NCBI GenBank assembly: GCA_009733745.1
Contig: WNWL01000001.1
Span: forward strand, 124,001 to 188,000
DNA from: Oceanobacillus sp. HTM 045
GTDB lineage: Bacteria; Pseudomonadota; Alphaproteobacteria; Rhodobacterales; Rhodobacteraceae
Length of the DNA stretch: 64,000 bases
Direction: 5' to 3'
Part shown: positions 53,026-62,524 of the stretch, piece after piece
Position numbering within the stretch: position 1 is the first letter of the stretch
How the letters are laid out: every line of letters starts with the position of its first letter
Notes under the pieces: generated by a model
The model's database searches: none
The model's input: the letters and a program-made list of their open reading frames with translations, nothing else
What the model was told of the DNA's origin: nothing
Made by a program: the position numbers and the translations under genes

Positions 53026-53703
53026 ATGGCAGAGCAGAAATCTATGGACGATGTCCTTGCCTCGATCCGGCGTATCGTGATCGAGGAGGAACGCGCCGAG
53101 GCCGGGAAGGGTCCCGCCGTGCCGGATCCGGACCCGGACGGCAACGATCCGATCCCGCTGCCCTCGGCCTTCCGCAAGCCCGGCGACGAGCCGGTGGTCG
53201 ACATTGCCGAGATCGCCGAACGTGTGCGCGACACCCAGGGTCCGGGCCCGGCGCGGGAGATGCCCGGCGCCGACATTCCCGACCCGTCGGTGCTGGCCGG
53301 GCCGCGCCCGGTCGAGCCGCGCGCACCGGAAGCGGAGGAGGAGTTCGTGCTGACCTCCTCGATGCAGGCGGCCTCCGACGACGACATGCTGGACGACGGC
53401 GAGGAGGAACTGCGCCTCGATTCCGCCGTCGAAGCGGAGCCGGAAACCTATGCGGAGACGGCACCCGGGGCCGGCGCGGATGCCGCCGCCGGGACCGAGC
53501 CCGCGACGCAGGCGGACGCGGTGCCGGAGCCCGAGCCGGTGCCGGCGATGCCCGCCTTCGAGCTCGACGAGGAAGCGCTGACCGAGAAGGTGCGCGACAT
53601 CATCCGGCAGGAACTGACCGGCAATTTCGGCGCCACGCTCTCGCGCAACATCCAGAAGCTGGTGCAGGACGAGGTGCGCAAGGCGCTGTCCGGCAAGGAC
53701 TGA
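53026..53703 (+). CDS. PopZ/DUF2497-like protein upstream of valS
   Basis: A 225-residue acidic protein with short conserved ends and a long disordered middle. The N-terminus reads KSMDDVLASIRRIVIEEERA, the hallmark of the PopZ/DUF2497 family. Residues 30-180 are rich in Pro, Asp and Glu. The C-terminal helix (EEALTEKVRDIIRQELTGNF then LSRNIQKLVQDEVRKALSG) takes the place of the PopZ oligomerisation region but differs from it. PopZ organises cell poles in Caulobacter. The position between tolC and valS is conserved for this family, so homology is likely; polar function is inferred. Confidence 0.75.
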   Translation: MAEQKSMDDVLASIRRIVIEEERAEAGKGPAVPDPDPDGNDPIPLPSAFRKPGDEPVVDIAEIAERVRDTQGPGPAREMPGADIPDPSVLAGPRPVEPRAPEAEEEFVLTSSMQAASDDDMLDDGEEELRLDSAVEAEPETYAETAPGAGADAAAGTEPATQADAVPEPEPVPAMPAFELDEEALTEKVRDIIRQELTGNFGATLSRNIQKLVQDEVRKALSGKD

Positions 53704-53881
53704 GCCGCGCCCGACCTGACGCGCCATCTGGCCGGGGCCGGGTGACGGCCCCGCGACGACACCCCGGCCCACCTGCCGCCATTGCCGCCATTGCCGCCCG
53801 CGGGCGGCATTTGCGCCCCTTCCCCCTGCCGCCGCCGCGCGTTATGAGACGCGCGGAACACGCACGGACACGAGCTTACCC

Positions 53882-56779
53882 ATGGACAAGACCTTCAACG
53901 CCGCCGAGGCCGAGGCGCGTATCGCCGCACGCTGGGAAGCGGAGGGCTGCTTCCGCGCCGGCGCGAACGCGAAGCCGGGCCCCGATGGAAAGGCGGAGAC
54001 CTTCTGCATCGTGATCCCGCCGCCGAACGTGACCGGCTCGCTGCACATGGGGCACGCGCTCAACAACACGATCCAGGACATCCTCGTCCGCTGGCACCGG
54101 ATGCGCGGGCACGACACGCTCTGGCAGCCGGGGCAGGACCATGCCGGCATCGCCACGCAGATGGTGGTCGAGCGCCAGCTCGCGGAGGAAGGCAACGAGA
54201 GCCGCCGCGAGATGGGCCGCGAGAAGTTCGTCGAGCGGGTCTGGGAGTGGAAGGAGAAGTCAGGCGGCACGATCATCGGCCAGCTCAAGCGGCTCGGCGC
54301 CTCCTGCGACTGGGAGCGCAACCGCTTCACCATGGACGAGGGGCTGTCGCGCGCCGTGCTCGACATGTTCGTGGACCTCTACGACAAGGGCCTGATCTAC
54401 CGCGACAAGCGGCTGGTGAACTGGGACCCGAAGTTCGAGACCGCGATCTCCGACCTGGAGGTCGAGCAGGTCGAGATGAACGGCCATCTCTGGCGGTTCC
54501 GCTACCAGCTGGCGGACGGGCTGACCTTCCAGTACCCGACCGCGCATGACGAGGACGGGAACCCGACCGCGTGGGAGACCCGCGACTACCTAACCGTCGC
54601 CACCACGCGGCCCGAGACGATGCTGGGCGATACCGGCGTCGCGGTGCATCCCGATGACCCGCGCTATGCCGACCTGGTCGGCAAGGACGTGATCCTGCCG
54701 CTGGTCGGCCGGCGCATCCCGATCGTCGCGGACGAGTATGCCGACCCGGAGAAGGGCACGGGTGCCGTGAAGATCACCCCGGCGCATGACTTCAACGACT
54801 GGCAGGTCGGCAAGCGCGCCGGGCTGCGGGCCATCAACGTGATGGGCACGCGGGCCGAGATCGTGCTGGAAGGCAACGCGGACTTCATGGAGGGCTGCGA
54901 GCCCGAGCCGGAATGCCTCGCGATGCACGGCCTCGACCGCTACGACGCGCGCAAGCGGGTGGTGGAACTTGCGAAGGAACAGGGCTGGCTCGACGGCATC
55001 GACGAGGAGCGCCACATGGTGCCCCACGGCGACCGCTCCAAGGTCGCCATCGAGCCGTTCCTCACCGACCAGTGGTTCGTCGATGCCGCCACGCTGGCGA
55101 AGCCCGCCATCGAGGCGGTGCGCTCTGGGGCGACGCGCTTCGTGCCCGAGAACTGGGAAAAGACCTACTTCAACTGGATGGAGAACATCGAGCCGTGGTG
55201 CATCTCCCGCCAGCTCTGGTGGGGGCATCGGATACCTGTGTGGTACGGTCCCGATCTGCCGCAAGGTGGGTATCTCGAAGATGCGAACCGCGTTTATGGC
55301 GACCGCGCATTCTGCGCAAAGACTGAAGAGGAAGCGCTGGCGCTAGCACGTGCGCACTACGGTCCCGATGTCGAGATCACGATCGAAGACTCGAGGGACT
55401 ACATTTCTACCAGCTTCGGTGTGAAAGCGGCGCTTGAAGGCGGCGGTGGCCAAGTAACCAGCGTCTCGATGATGCGCGAGAAAGACGTCCTCGACACCTG
55501 GTTCTCCTCCGCCCTCTGGCCCTTCTCCACGCTGGGCTGGCCGGACAGGACGCCGGAGCTGGAGCGGTACTACAAGACCGACGTGCTCGTGACGGGCTTC
55601 GACATCATCTTCTTCTGGGTCGCCCGGATGATGATGTTCGGCCTGCACGCGATGGACGAGGTGCCGTTCCACACGGTCTACATCAATGCCATCGTCCGCG
55701 ACGAGTTCGGGCGGAAGATGTCGAAGTCGGTCGGCAACGTGATCGACCCGCTGGAGCTGATCGACGAGTACGGCGCCGACGCGCTGCGCTTCACGCTGGC
55801 CTCGATGGAGGCGCTCGGCCGGAACGACATCAAGATGTCGGAGAGCCGGGTCGCGGGCTACCGCAACTTCGGCACCAAGCTCTGGAACGCCGCCCGTTTC
55901 GCCGAGATGAACGGCTGCAAGCCGGTCGCGGGCTTCGACCCCGCCGGGGTGAGCGAAACCGTCAACCGGTGGATCGTCGGCGAGACCGTGCGCGTGGCGG
56001 CGGAGGTTTCGAAGGCGCTGGAGGGCTTCCGCTTCTCCGACGCCGCGGGGGCGCTCTACGCGCACACCTGGGGCGTCTTCTGCGACTGGTACGTGGAGTT
56101 CGCCAAGCCGCTGCTGGCCGACCACAGCCCGGCGCAGGCGGAGACGCGCGCGACCATGGCCTGGGCGCTGGACCAGTGCCTGGTCCTGCTGCACCCGTTC
56201 ATGCCGTTCATCACCGAAGAGCTCTGGGGCGAGATCGCGCCGCGCGAGAAGATGCTGGTCCACGCCGGCTGGCCCGCCTTCGGCGACGGGCTGGAGGACC
56301 GGGCGGCGGACGCCGAGATGGGCTGGGTGATCCACGTGATCGAGCAGGTCCGCTCGGTCCGTGCCGAGATGAACGTCCCGCCGGGCGCGAAGGTGCCGCT
56401 GGTGATGGCCGACGCCACGCAGGAGGCGATGGAGCGGCTGAACCGCAACCTCGCCCTCGTCACGCGGCTCGCCCGGATCGAGGGCGTGAGCGAGGGCGCG
56501 GCGCCGAAGGGCGCGGTCTCGGTGCCGCTGGACGGGGCCACGGCCTGCCTGCCGCTCGCGGGCGTGATCGACGTGGACGCCGAGAAGGCGCGGCTTTCCA
56601 AGGCGGCGCAAAAGGTGGAAAAGGAGATCGGCGGGCTCAAGGGAAAGCTCTCGAACGAGAAGTTCCTCGCCAAGGCCCCGGAGGAGGTGGTCGCCGAGCA
56701 GCGCGACCGGCTCGCGGCGGCGGAGGCGGAGCTTGCCAAGCTCGAAGCCGCGCAGACCCGTCTGAAGGAAATCGCATGA
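53882..56779 (+). CDS. valS: Valyl-tRNA synthetase
   Basis: A 965-residue class I synthetase for tRNA-Val. Motifs are [18 protein letters not shown] (HIGH, near residue 50), the CP1 editing domain ([20 protein letters not shown], then [20 protein letters not shown]), [59 protein letters not shown] (KMSKS, near 612) and a C-terminal coiled coil from about 905. Between [13 protein letters not shown] and DVLDTWFSS is an insertion (DNA about 55255-55490) whose base composition is clearly lower in GC than the rest of the gene. Confidence 0.98.
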   Translation: MDKTFNAAEAEARIAARWEAEGCFRAGANAKPGPDGKAETFCIVIPPPNVTGSLHMGHALNNTIQDILVRWHRMRGHDTLWQPGQDHAGIATQMVVERQLAEEGNESRREMGREKFVERVWEWKEKSGGTIIGQLKRLGASCDWERNRFTMDEGLSRAVLDMFVDLYDKGLIYRDKRLVNWDPKFETAISDLEVEQVEMNGHLWRFRYQLADGLTFQYPTAHDEDGNPTAWETRDYLTVATTRPETMLGDTGVAVHPDDPRYADLVGKDVILPLVGRRIPIVADEYADPEKGTGAVKITPAHDFNDWQVGKRAGLRAINVMGTRAEIVLEGNADFMEGCEPEPECLAMHGLDRYDARKRVVELAKEQGWLDGIDEERHMVPHGDRSKVAIEPFLTDQWFVDAATLAKPAIEAVRSGATRFVPENWEKTYFNWMENIEPWCISRQLWWGHRIPVWYGPDLPQGGYLEDANRVYGDRAFCAKTEEEALALARAHYGPDVEITIEDSRDYISTSFGVKAALEGGGGQVTSVSMMREKDVLDTWFSSALWPFSTLGWPDRTPELERYYKTDVLVTGFDIIFFWVARMMMFGLHAMDEVPFHTVYINAIVRDEFGRKMSKSVGNVIDPLELIDEYGADALRFTLASMEALGRNDIKMSESRVAGYRNFGTKLWNAARFAEMNGCKPVAGFDPAGVSETVNRWIVGETVRVAAEVSKALEGFRFSDAAGALYAHTWGVFCDWYVEFAKPLLADHSPAQAETRATMAWALDQCLVLLHPFMPFITEELWGEIAPREKMLVHAGWPAFGDGLEDRAADAEMGWVIHVIEQVRSVRAEMNVPPGAKVPLVMADATQEAMERLNRNLALVTRLARIEGVSEGAAPKGAVSVPLDGATACLPLAGVIDVDAEKARLSKAAQKVEKEIGGLKGKLSNEKFLAKAPEEVVAEQRDRLAAAEAELAKLEAAQTRLKEIA

Positions 56780-57105
56780 GACATGCCGCCCTGCTCGCCG
56801 CGCCCTTCGCCGTTCTAGGCATGCTGGCCGCCTGCGCCACGGGCCCGTCGCTGACCGCGGAGGAACGCGACGCGCGGCAGGCGGCGCTGGTAGGGCGGCA
56901 GCTCGAATTGCTGAACATGAAGCCGGCGGAGCTCGACGCCTATCTCGGCCCGGCGGCGGGCGGCGACGCCATGCGCAAGCGCTGGGAGACGGAGGGCGGC
57001 TGCGTGCTGCAGATCGAGTTCGGCGGCGACGGCGCGCCGGTGATGGCCGATTTCGAGTACGGCGAGGACGACGCCGCGCTCCTGTCCTGCGAGAGGTGGC
57101 TCTGA
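56776..57105 (+). CDS. Small putative lipoprotein
   Basis: The product is 109 residues; the ATG overlaps the valS stop by 4 bp. The signal peptide has a lipobox ([10 protein letters not shown]), with lipid attachment at about Cys20. The mature protein is compact: [40 protein letters not shown] and [20 protein letters not shown]. No family was recognised. The 3' end overlaps the next gene by one base (TGATG), so valS, this gene and the LysE gene form an operon. Confidence 0.8.
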   Translation: MRHAALLAAPFAVLGMLAACATGPSLTAEERDARQAALVGRQLELLNMKPAELDAYLGPAAGGDAMRKRWETEGGCVLQIEFGGDGAPVMADFEYGEDDAALLSCERWL

Positions 57106-57725
57106 TGCTGCTGGAGACCTGGGCCGCCTTCGCGGCGGCGTCGATCGCGCTCCTGCTGATCCCGGGGCCGACGGTGATGCTGGTGCTGTCCTACGCGCTG
57201 ACGCAGGGCAGGCGGGTGGCGCTGGCGACCGCGCTGGGCGTGGCGCTCGGCGACTTCATCGCCATGACAGCCTCGCTCGCCGGGCTCGGGGCGCTGGTGG
57301 CGACCTCGGCGGAGGCGTTCACGGTGCTGAAATGGGTGGGCGCGGCCTACCTGCTCTGGCTCGGGATCAAGATCCTTCGCTCCAACCCGGCCGGGCTGAC
57401 GGCGGAGGAGGTGCCGGCGGTGAGCGCGCGGTCGATCTTCTGGCACGCCTGCGCGGTGACGGCGCTGAACCCGAAGAGCATCGCCTTCTTCGTCGCCTTC
57501 GTGCCGCTGTTCCTCGACCCGGCGCGGCCGCTGCTGCCGCAGATGGCGATCCTTGTGGCGACCTTCGTCACCCTCGCGCTGCTCAACGTGATCGTCTACG
57601 CGATGGCGGCGGACCGGCTGCGCAGCCGGATCCGGCGGCCCTCGGTGCTGCGCTGGCTGAACCGGGCCGGGGGCGGTACGCTGATCGCCATGGCCGCGGC
57701 GACGGCGGCGATGCGCAGGGTCTGA
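57105..57725 (+). CDS. LysE/RhtB family amino acid exporter
   Basis: A 206-residue inner-membrane protein with about six helices. The family opening is SIALLLIPGPTVMLVLSYAL (conserved PGP), followed by GVALGDFIAMTASLAGLGAL, VLKWVGAAYLLWLGIKILRS, FWHACAVTALNPKSIAFFVA (conserved NPK) and the C-terminal INRAG-like WLNRAGGGTLIAMAAAT. The exported substrate is unknown. It starts by a one-base overlap with the lipoprotein gene. Confidence 0.92.
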   Translation: MLLETWAAFAAASIALLLIPGPTVMLVLSYALTQGRRVALATALGVALGDFIAMTASLAGLGALVATSAEAFTVLKWVGAAYLLWLGIKILRSNPAGLTAEEVPAVSARSIFWHACAVTALNPKSIAFFVAFVPLFLDPARPLLPQMAILVATFVTLALLNVIVYAMAADRLRSRIRRPSVLRWLNRAGGGTLIAMAAATAAMRRV

Positions 57726-57747
57726 GGTCCCCGCAGCCCCCACAGGC

Positions 57748-57775
57748 GAAAACGCCCGCGGCGCGCCGCGGGCGT
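57748..57775 (-). terminator. Intrinsic terminator with a perfect 24-bp palindrome
   Basis: acgcccgcggc, gc, gccgcgggcgt (57752-57775) is perfectly self-complementary. On the minus strand it is followed by TTTTCG, so it should terminate the small gene at 57837-58043, and may also stop transcription arriving from the LysE gene. Confidence 0.75.
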
Positions 57776-57836
57776 GAGACAGGCCAGGAGTGCGCGGCGG
57801 GACGCGGCGCTCCCCTTGGCGATTGATTCGGAAGGC

Positions 57837-58043
57837 TTACTCCGACGAGTTGCGATCCTGCTTGAGGAACTCGGCCACGCGGCGCGGGTCGTCGCCGGCG
57901 GGCTCGGACTTCGCCTTGTGCATCGCCTTCACATGCGGCTTCTGCGAGGCGTCACCCTGTTCGCGTTCGATCCGCGCGAACTCTTCCTTCTCGCGATCTG
58001 CGCCCTCGGCGCCGGTGGCCTTGTCGAGAATGTGCTTGCTCAT
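57837..58043 (-). CDS. Small hydrophilic protein of unknown function
   Basis: A 68-residue highly charged protein (MSKHILDKATGAEGADREKE, ending VAEFLKQDRNSSE) with no signal peptide or membrane segment, probably largely helical or disordered. GGGAG lies 7 nt before the ATG and a strong terminator follows the gene, which supports expression. No family was recognised. Confidence 0.7.
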   Translation of the reverse strand: MSKHILDKATGAEGADREKEEFARIEREQGDASQKPHVKAMHKAKSEPAGDDPRRVAEFLKQDRNSSE

Positions 58044-58085
58044 GACAATCTCCCGTTTGTCCTGTCCGGCTTTCCGGATGGCCCG

Positions 58086-59192
58086 TCAATATAGGCCATC
58101 CGTCCCCGCGCCGCGAGGGGGGTGGGACTGACGGACGCGGAAGGGCGACCAGGGCGAGAGCAGCAGCAGCACCAGCGCCGCCATCAGGGCGAGGTCGATG
58201 CCAAGGCCGGAATCGAAATCGCCCTTGGGCACGACGAACAGGCTGAGGCCGTCATGGGTGTCCTCCATCCCGAACAGCGCGAGGCCGTTCAGGTTGAAGA
58301 CGAGGTGGAAGCCACAGGCGCAGCCTAGCCCGCCGGACTGGTAGACCATGATCGCCGCGGCGATGCCGAACAGCGCCGTGACGCCGACATAGAGCGCCGA
58401 GGTCAGCGCGCCGTCCACGTTCCACCAGTGCATCGCGCCGAACAGCACCGAGGGCAATGCGCCCCAGATCAGCGGGTTGCGGAAGCGCGCGGCGAGTTGC
58501 TGCAGCAGGTAGCCGCGGAACAGCAGCTCCTCCGCCCCGATCTGTACCAGAAGGAGCGGCAGGAGCGGCAGGAGGTAGATCAGCCATTCGCCGACGGAGA
58601 TGTCGCTCCGTGCCGGCATGTCGGAGAGAGGCAGGGTGACAAGCGTCAGCCCGCCGACGATCAGCAGCGCGAAGCCCGCACCCCGGCCAAGATCGCGCAG
58701 GAAGGACCGGCCGGGCGCCGCCAGCACCGTGCGCAGGCCGCGCCCGTGCATCGCCCAGACCGCCAGCGCGACCCCGCCCCAGGCGCCGCCGAAGAGCGCG
58801 AGGGCGAAGAGGACGCGGGTCGGCGTCGTGAGCTGGGAGACGGAGAGGAGGAAGCTCTCGACCGCGCGCATCGCCTCCTGCAGGCCGCCCATGCCGCCGG
58901 ATTCCTGCATCGCGCCCACCGCGACGACCAGCGCCGCGCCGAGGCCGAGCACGATCTGCCAGCCGAAGAAACAGAGCCCGATCAGCACCAGCCCGACGAG
59001 GATGCGCCAGATCGCGGCCTTGCGGCGCGCGGGGGCTATGTATGCCTCGAAGGGCTCGGCGAAGGGGCCGGATACCGGCACCGGCCGGGGGGCTGGGCGG
59101 GTTGTCGGTGGCGTGCCAGTTGCAGGGCCCGCGTTCGAAGCCGGGTCCGCGCCTGCATCCGGGGGTGTATCCGGGCCTGCATCAGCCGTCAT
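58086..59192 (-). CDS. CPBP family intramembrane metalloprotease
   Basis: A 368-residue membrane protein from ATG 59192, with GAGGAG about 9 nt upstream. The first 60 residues are a Pro/Ala/Asp-rich cytosolic segment. About eight helices follow. The Abi/CPBP catalytic motif 1 is QIGAEELLFRGYLLQQLAAR (EExxxR), motif 2 is SVLFGAMHWWN (FxxxH) and GFHLVFNLNGLALFG supplies the third (HxxxN). Members process prenylated substrates or act in peptide immunity; the target here is unknown. It is divergent from ilvD. Confidence 0.9.
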   Translation of the reverse strand: MTADAGPDTPPDAGADPASNAGPATGTPPTTRPAPRPVPVSGPFAEPFEAYIAPARRKAAIWRILVGLVLIGLCFFGWQIVLGLGAALVVAVGAMQESGGMGGLQEAMRAVESFLLSVSQLTTPTRVLFALALFGGAWGGVALAVWAMHGRGLRTVLAAPGRSFLRDLGRGAGFALLIVGGLTLVTLPLSDMPARSDISVGEWLIYLLPLLPLLLVQIGAEELLFRGYLLQQLAARFRNPLIWGALPSVLFGAMHWWNVDGALTSALYVGVTALFGIAAAIMVYQSGGLGCACGFHLVFNLNGLALFGMEDTHDGLSLFVVPKGDFDSGLGIDLALMAALVLLLLSPWSPFRVRQSHPPRGAGTDGLY

Positions 59193-59332
59193 CTGCTCGT
59201 CTCCTCGGGCCGGTTTCGCCTGCGCGCCCGGCCTGCCTCGGGCGCCCACACCCCGGATGTTTTCCGGCCGGGACGCTAGCGCAAGGCTCCGGGCGTGACC
59301 AGAGAGGGTTTCCGGTTTGCGGACGGTATCGG

Positions 59333-59361
59333 TTGAGGGGCGGGCGGCCAGCCGCTACAGT
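59333..59361 (+). promoter_or_regulatory. Candidate promoter of ilvD
   Basis: TTGAGG (59333-59338), 17 bp, then TACAGT (59356-59361), 41 bp upstream of the ilvD start. Good spacing and position. No attenuator leader peptide or T-box is visible. Confidence 0.5.
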
Positions 59362-59402
59362 CCCGCGCCAAACAACCGAGTTCCAGCCAGGAAACGACCA
59401 AG

Positions 59403-61172
59403 ATGGATTCGCCCAGCCGTTCGCGGGTCTTCGACAAGACCCGCCTCCCCAGCCGTCACGTCACCGAGGGACCGGAGCGTGCGCCGCACCGCTCCTATCT
59501 CTACGCGATGGGGCTCTCCGACACGGAAATTCACCAACCGCTGGTGGGTGTCGCGACCTGCTGGAACGAGGCCGCCCCCTGCAACATCGCGCTGAACCGG
59601 CAGGCGCAGGCGGTGAAGCTCGGCGTCAAGGCCGCCGCGGGCACGCCGCGCGAGTTCACCACCATCACCGTGACCGACGGCATCGCGATGGGCCACGAGG
59701 GGATGCGCTCCTCGCTGGTGAGCCGCGAGGCGATCGCCGACACGGTGGAGCTGACCATGCGCGGCCACTGCTACGACGCGCTGGTGGGCCTCGCCGGCTG
59801 CGACAAGTCGCTGCCGGGCATGATGATGGCGATGGTGCGCCTGAACGTGCCCTCGGTCTTCATCTATGGCGGGTCGATCCTGCCGGGCCGCGCCCCGGGC
59901 GGGGCGGACGTGCCCGAGGACTTCGCCAACCGCGACCTGACCGTGCAGGACATGTTCGAGGCGGTCGGCCGCCACCAGGGCGGCACGCTCTCCGACGCGG
60001 CGCTCGACATCCTCGAGCGCGCGGCCTGCCCCTCGGCGGGCGCCTGCGGCGGCCAGTTCACCGCGAACACGATGGCCTGCGTTTCCGAGGCGATCGGGCT
60101 GGCGCTGCCCAACTCCTCCGGCGCGCCCGCGCCCTACGAGAGCCGCGACCAGTATTCCGAGGCCTCGGGCCAGGCGGTGATGAACCTGCTGGAGAAGGGC
60201 ATCCGCGCCCGTGACATCGTCACCCGCGAGAGCCTGGAGAACGCCGCCCGCGTGGTCGCCTGCACCGGCGGCTCGACCAATGGCGGCCTGCACCTGCCGG
60301 CCATCGCCCACGAGGCGGGGATCAAGTTCGACCTCGAGGACGTGTGCGAGATCTTCCGCTCGACGCCCTACTTCGTCGACCTGAAGCCGGGCGGCAAGTA
60401 CGTCGCCAAGGACCTCTACGAGGCCGGCGGCGTGCCGGTGGTGATGAAGGAGCTGCTGAAGGCGGGCCTGCTGCACGGCGACTGCATCACCTGCACCGGC
60501 AAGACCATCGCCGAGAACCTCGCCGAGATCGACGGCGGGCCGGACGGGCGGGTGATCTACCCGATCGAGAAGCCGCTCTCCACCACCGGCGGCGTGGTCG
60601 GGCTGAAGGGCAACCTCGCCCCCGAGGGCGCGATCGTGAAGATCGCCGGCATGAAGAAGATCAAGTTCGAGGGCCCCGCGCGGGTGTTCGAGTGCGAGGA
60701 AGACGCCTTCGAGGCGGTCAAGAAGCGCCAGTACAAGGAAGGCGAGGTGCTCGTCATCCGCAACGAGGGGCCGAAGGGCGGCCCCGGCATGCGCGAGATG
60801 CTGGCGACCACCGCGGCGCTTTCCGGCCAGGGGATGGGTTCCAAGGTGGCGCTGATCACCGACGGGCGCTTCTCCGGCGCGACGCGCGGCTTCTGCATCG
60901 GCCATGTCGGGCCGGAGGCGGCGGTCGGCGGGCCGATCGCGCTGGTGCGCGATGGCGACATCATCTCGATCGACGCCAAGAAGGGCACGATCAAGGTCAA
61001 GCTCACCGCCGCGGAGCTGAAGAAGCGGCGCAAGGAATGGAAGGGCCCGCGCGAGACGCTGTACGCCTCGGGCGCGCTCTGGAAATATGCCGTGACCGTG
61101 GGGTCCACCAAGGACGGTGCGGTGACTCATCCGGGAGGTGCGGCGGAACGGCACTGCTACGCAGACCTCTGA
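59403..61172 (+). CDS. ilvD: Dihydroxy-acid dehydratase IlvD
   Basis: An iron-sulfur dehydratase making the 2-keto acid precursors of valine and isoleucine. The 589-residue protein shows [40 protein letters not shown] (cluster-region cysteine), [20 protein letters not shown] and [20 protein letters not shown] (cluster cysteines). The C-terminal part has [20 protein letters not shown]. Related sugar-acid dehydratases share the fold, but the N-terminal and [12 protein letters not shown] blocks fit IlvD. Transcribed alone or with the downstream lipoprotein gene, 19 bp away. Confidence 0.96.
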   Translation: MDSPSRSRVFDKTRLPSRHVTEGPERAPHRSYLYAMGLSDTEIHQPLVGVATCWNEAAPCNIALNRQAQAVKLGVKAAAGTPREFTTITVTDGIAMGHEGMRSSLVSREAIADTVELTMRGHCYDALVGLAGCDKSLPGMMMAMVRLNVPSVFIYGGSILPGRAPGGADVPEDFANRDLTVQDMFEAVGRHQGGTLSDAALDILERAACPSAGACGGQFTANTMACVSEAIGLALPNSSGAPAPYESRDQYSEASGQAVMNLLEKGIRARDIVTRESLENAARVVACTGGSTNGGLHLPAIAHEAGIKFDLEDVCEIFRSTPYFVDLKPGGKYVAKDLYEAGGVPVVMKELLKAGLLHGDCITCTGKTIAENLAEIDGGPDGRVIYPIEKPLSTTGGVVGLKGNLAPEGAIVKIAGMKKIKFEGPARVFECEEDAFEAVKKRQYKEGEVLVIRNEGPKGGPGMREMLATTAALSGQGMGSKVALITDGRFSGATRGFCIGHVGPEAAVGGPIALVRDGDIISIDAKKGTIKVKLTAAELKKRRKEWKGPRETLYASGALWKYAVTVGSTKDGAVTHPGGAAERHCYADL

Positions 61173-61191
61173 AGGTCCGGGAGTAGAACGT

Positions 61192-62277
61192 ATGGTACGA
61201 TCGAAGGTCTCCGGGCGTGTCCCGGCCACGGGCATCCTGCTGTTGGGGGCAAGCCTCCTCTCCGGGTGCCTCGAGACGGGTACCGGGGGCCTCGGTGGCG
61301 CGTTCGGCGAAAGCCTCGTGGCGCGGAAGGCGGTGGGGGACTTCTCCATCGAGTTCGCCAACACCGGACGCGCGGTGTTCGTCGCCAAGGGCCAGCAGGT
61401 GGCGCTGGAGCCGGCAAACGGCTTCTGCATCGCGCCGGAATCGGTGGACGTGGGGCCGGCCTCCGGCTTCGCCATGATCGGCGACTGCCCGGCGACCGCG
61501 ACGCCGAAGGACGGCGAGGCGCAGCTCGAGGTGCCCCGCGCGATCCCCGCGCTGCTGACCGTCTCGATCGCCGAGGAGCCGATGTTCGCGCCGGGCAGCC
61601 CGCGCGGCGCGGCGCTCACCGACCTGGAGCGGTTCCTCGCCACGCCCGACGGGCTGGCGACGGTGGGGCGCAGCGGCAAGGCCGATGCCGTCTCCATCGT
61701 CGAGACGCGGGCGATCGGCGATGCGCTCTACGTTCATGTCGAGGACCGGGACGTCTCCGCCCTGCCGATGCTGGCGGAGCGGTTCTGGCGCGCCTTCGTC
61801 GAGGTCAACGGCCGAATGGTGCTGGTCTCGCTCTCTGGCTTCCGCGAGGGGCCGCTTGAGGCCGACCAGATGCTGGCTCATCTCGCCGCGCAGGTCGTCG
61901 CCGTGCGCGAGGCCAACGGCATGGCGCCCCCGGCCGCGGAGATCGCGCTCGCCGGCGGCGCGCGGGTCGACGGGCCGACCATGGTGGCGATGGCCGATCC
62001 TTCCGATCCGGCCGGCGGCAAACCCGCGCCTTCATCCGCCCCGGTGGCGCCGGAGCGTCCGGGCGGCGGACCGGCCTTCGCGGTGGACGTGGCGGTGCTC
62101 GAGACGGAGCCTGCAACGGGGATCGGCGAGGGCGGGGCGGCCGCGCTCGCGCCCATCGCCTCGCTGCGCCCGCCGGAACCCGACGCGGCCCCGGAGGAGG
62201 AGCCGGAGCCGTCTTCCGGCCCGCCCTCCGACATCGCGCCGGACGCAGCGCCCGCGGCGCCGATCCGCCCGCGCTGA
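61192..62277 (+). CDS. Lipoprotein of unknown function with Pro-rich C-terminus
   Basis: The product is 361 residues from ATG 61192 (GGGAG at 61179-61183). The signal peptide ends in a lipobox (GASLLSGCLETG, Cys26). The mature globular part (about residues 40-240) has VGDFSIEFANTGRAVFVAKG and YVHVEDRDVSALPMLAERFW, with VEVNGRMVLVSLSGFREGPL. The last 90 residues are Pro/Ala/Glu-rich and probably disordered. No family was recognised. It may be co-transcribed with ilvD. Confidence 0.82.
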   Translation: MVRSKVSGRVPATGILLLGASLLSGCLETGTGGLGGAFGESLVARKAVGDFSIEFANTGRAVFVAKGQQVALEPANGFCIAPESVDVGPASGFAMIGDCPATATPKDGEAQLEVPRAIPALLTVSIAEEPMFAPGSPRGAALTDLERFLATPDGLATVGRSGKADAVSIVETRAIGDALYVHVEDRDVSALPMLAERFWRAFVEVNGRMVLVSLSGFREGPLEADQMLAHLAAQVVAVREANGMAPPAAEIALAGGARVDGPTMVAMADPSDPAGGKPAPSSAPVAPERPGGGPAFAVDVAVLETEPATGIGEGGAAALAPIASLRPPEPDAAPEEEPEPSSGPPSDIAPDAAPAAPIRPR

Positions 62278-62431
62278 GGGGGACGCCCTCCTCGGGCGGC
62301 CTCCGGCCACCGCTCGTCGGGCGAGCGCCCGGTGGGCGCAGGGGCGCTTCGCGATAGGCGTGTCGCCTGGGTGGTCATCGCCGGGAATGATGCTGGGGAG
62401 GCGCTTGAGGAGCAGGTTTGCCCTCAAGGCG

Positions 62432-62515
62432 CCATTTCCAGCGTGGGTCGCCTCCGGGCCGCGTCAACCCCAAGCCCCTTCGGGGTCGCTGCGCGAGGGT
62501 TGACCCGGCCCTCCG
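62432..62515 (+). repeat. Palindrome-bearing intergenic repeat (about 85 bp), copy 2
   Basis: It shares ttccagcgtgggtcgcc with 15274-15290. It carries the inverted repeat gggccgcgtcaacc (62456-62469) with ggttgacccggccc (62498-62511), 13 of 14 paired. It ends 10 bp before the xthA stop and lies between convergent genes, as copy 1 does. The rest of 62278-62431 shows nothing recognised. Confidence 0.8.
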
Positions 62516-62524
62516 GCTCGGATC

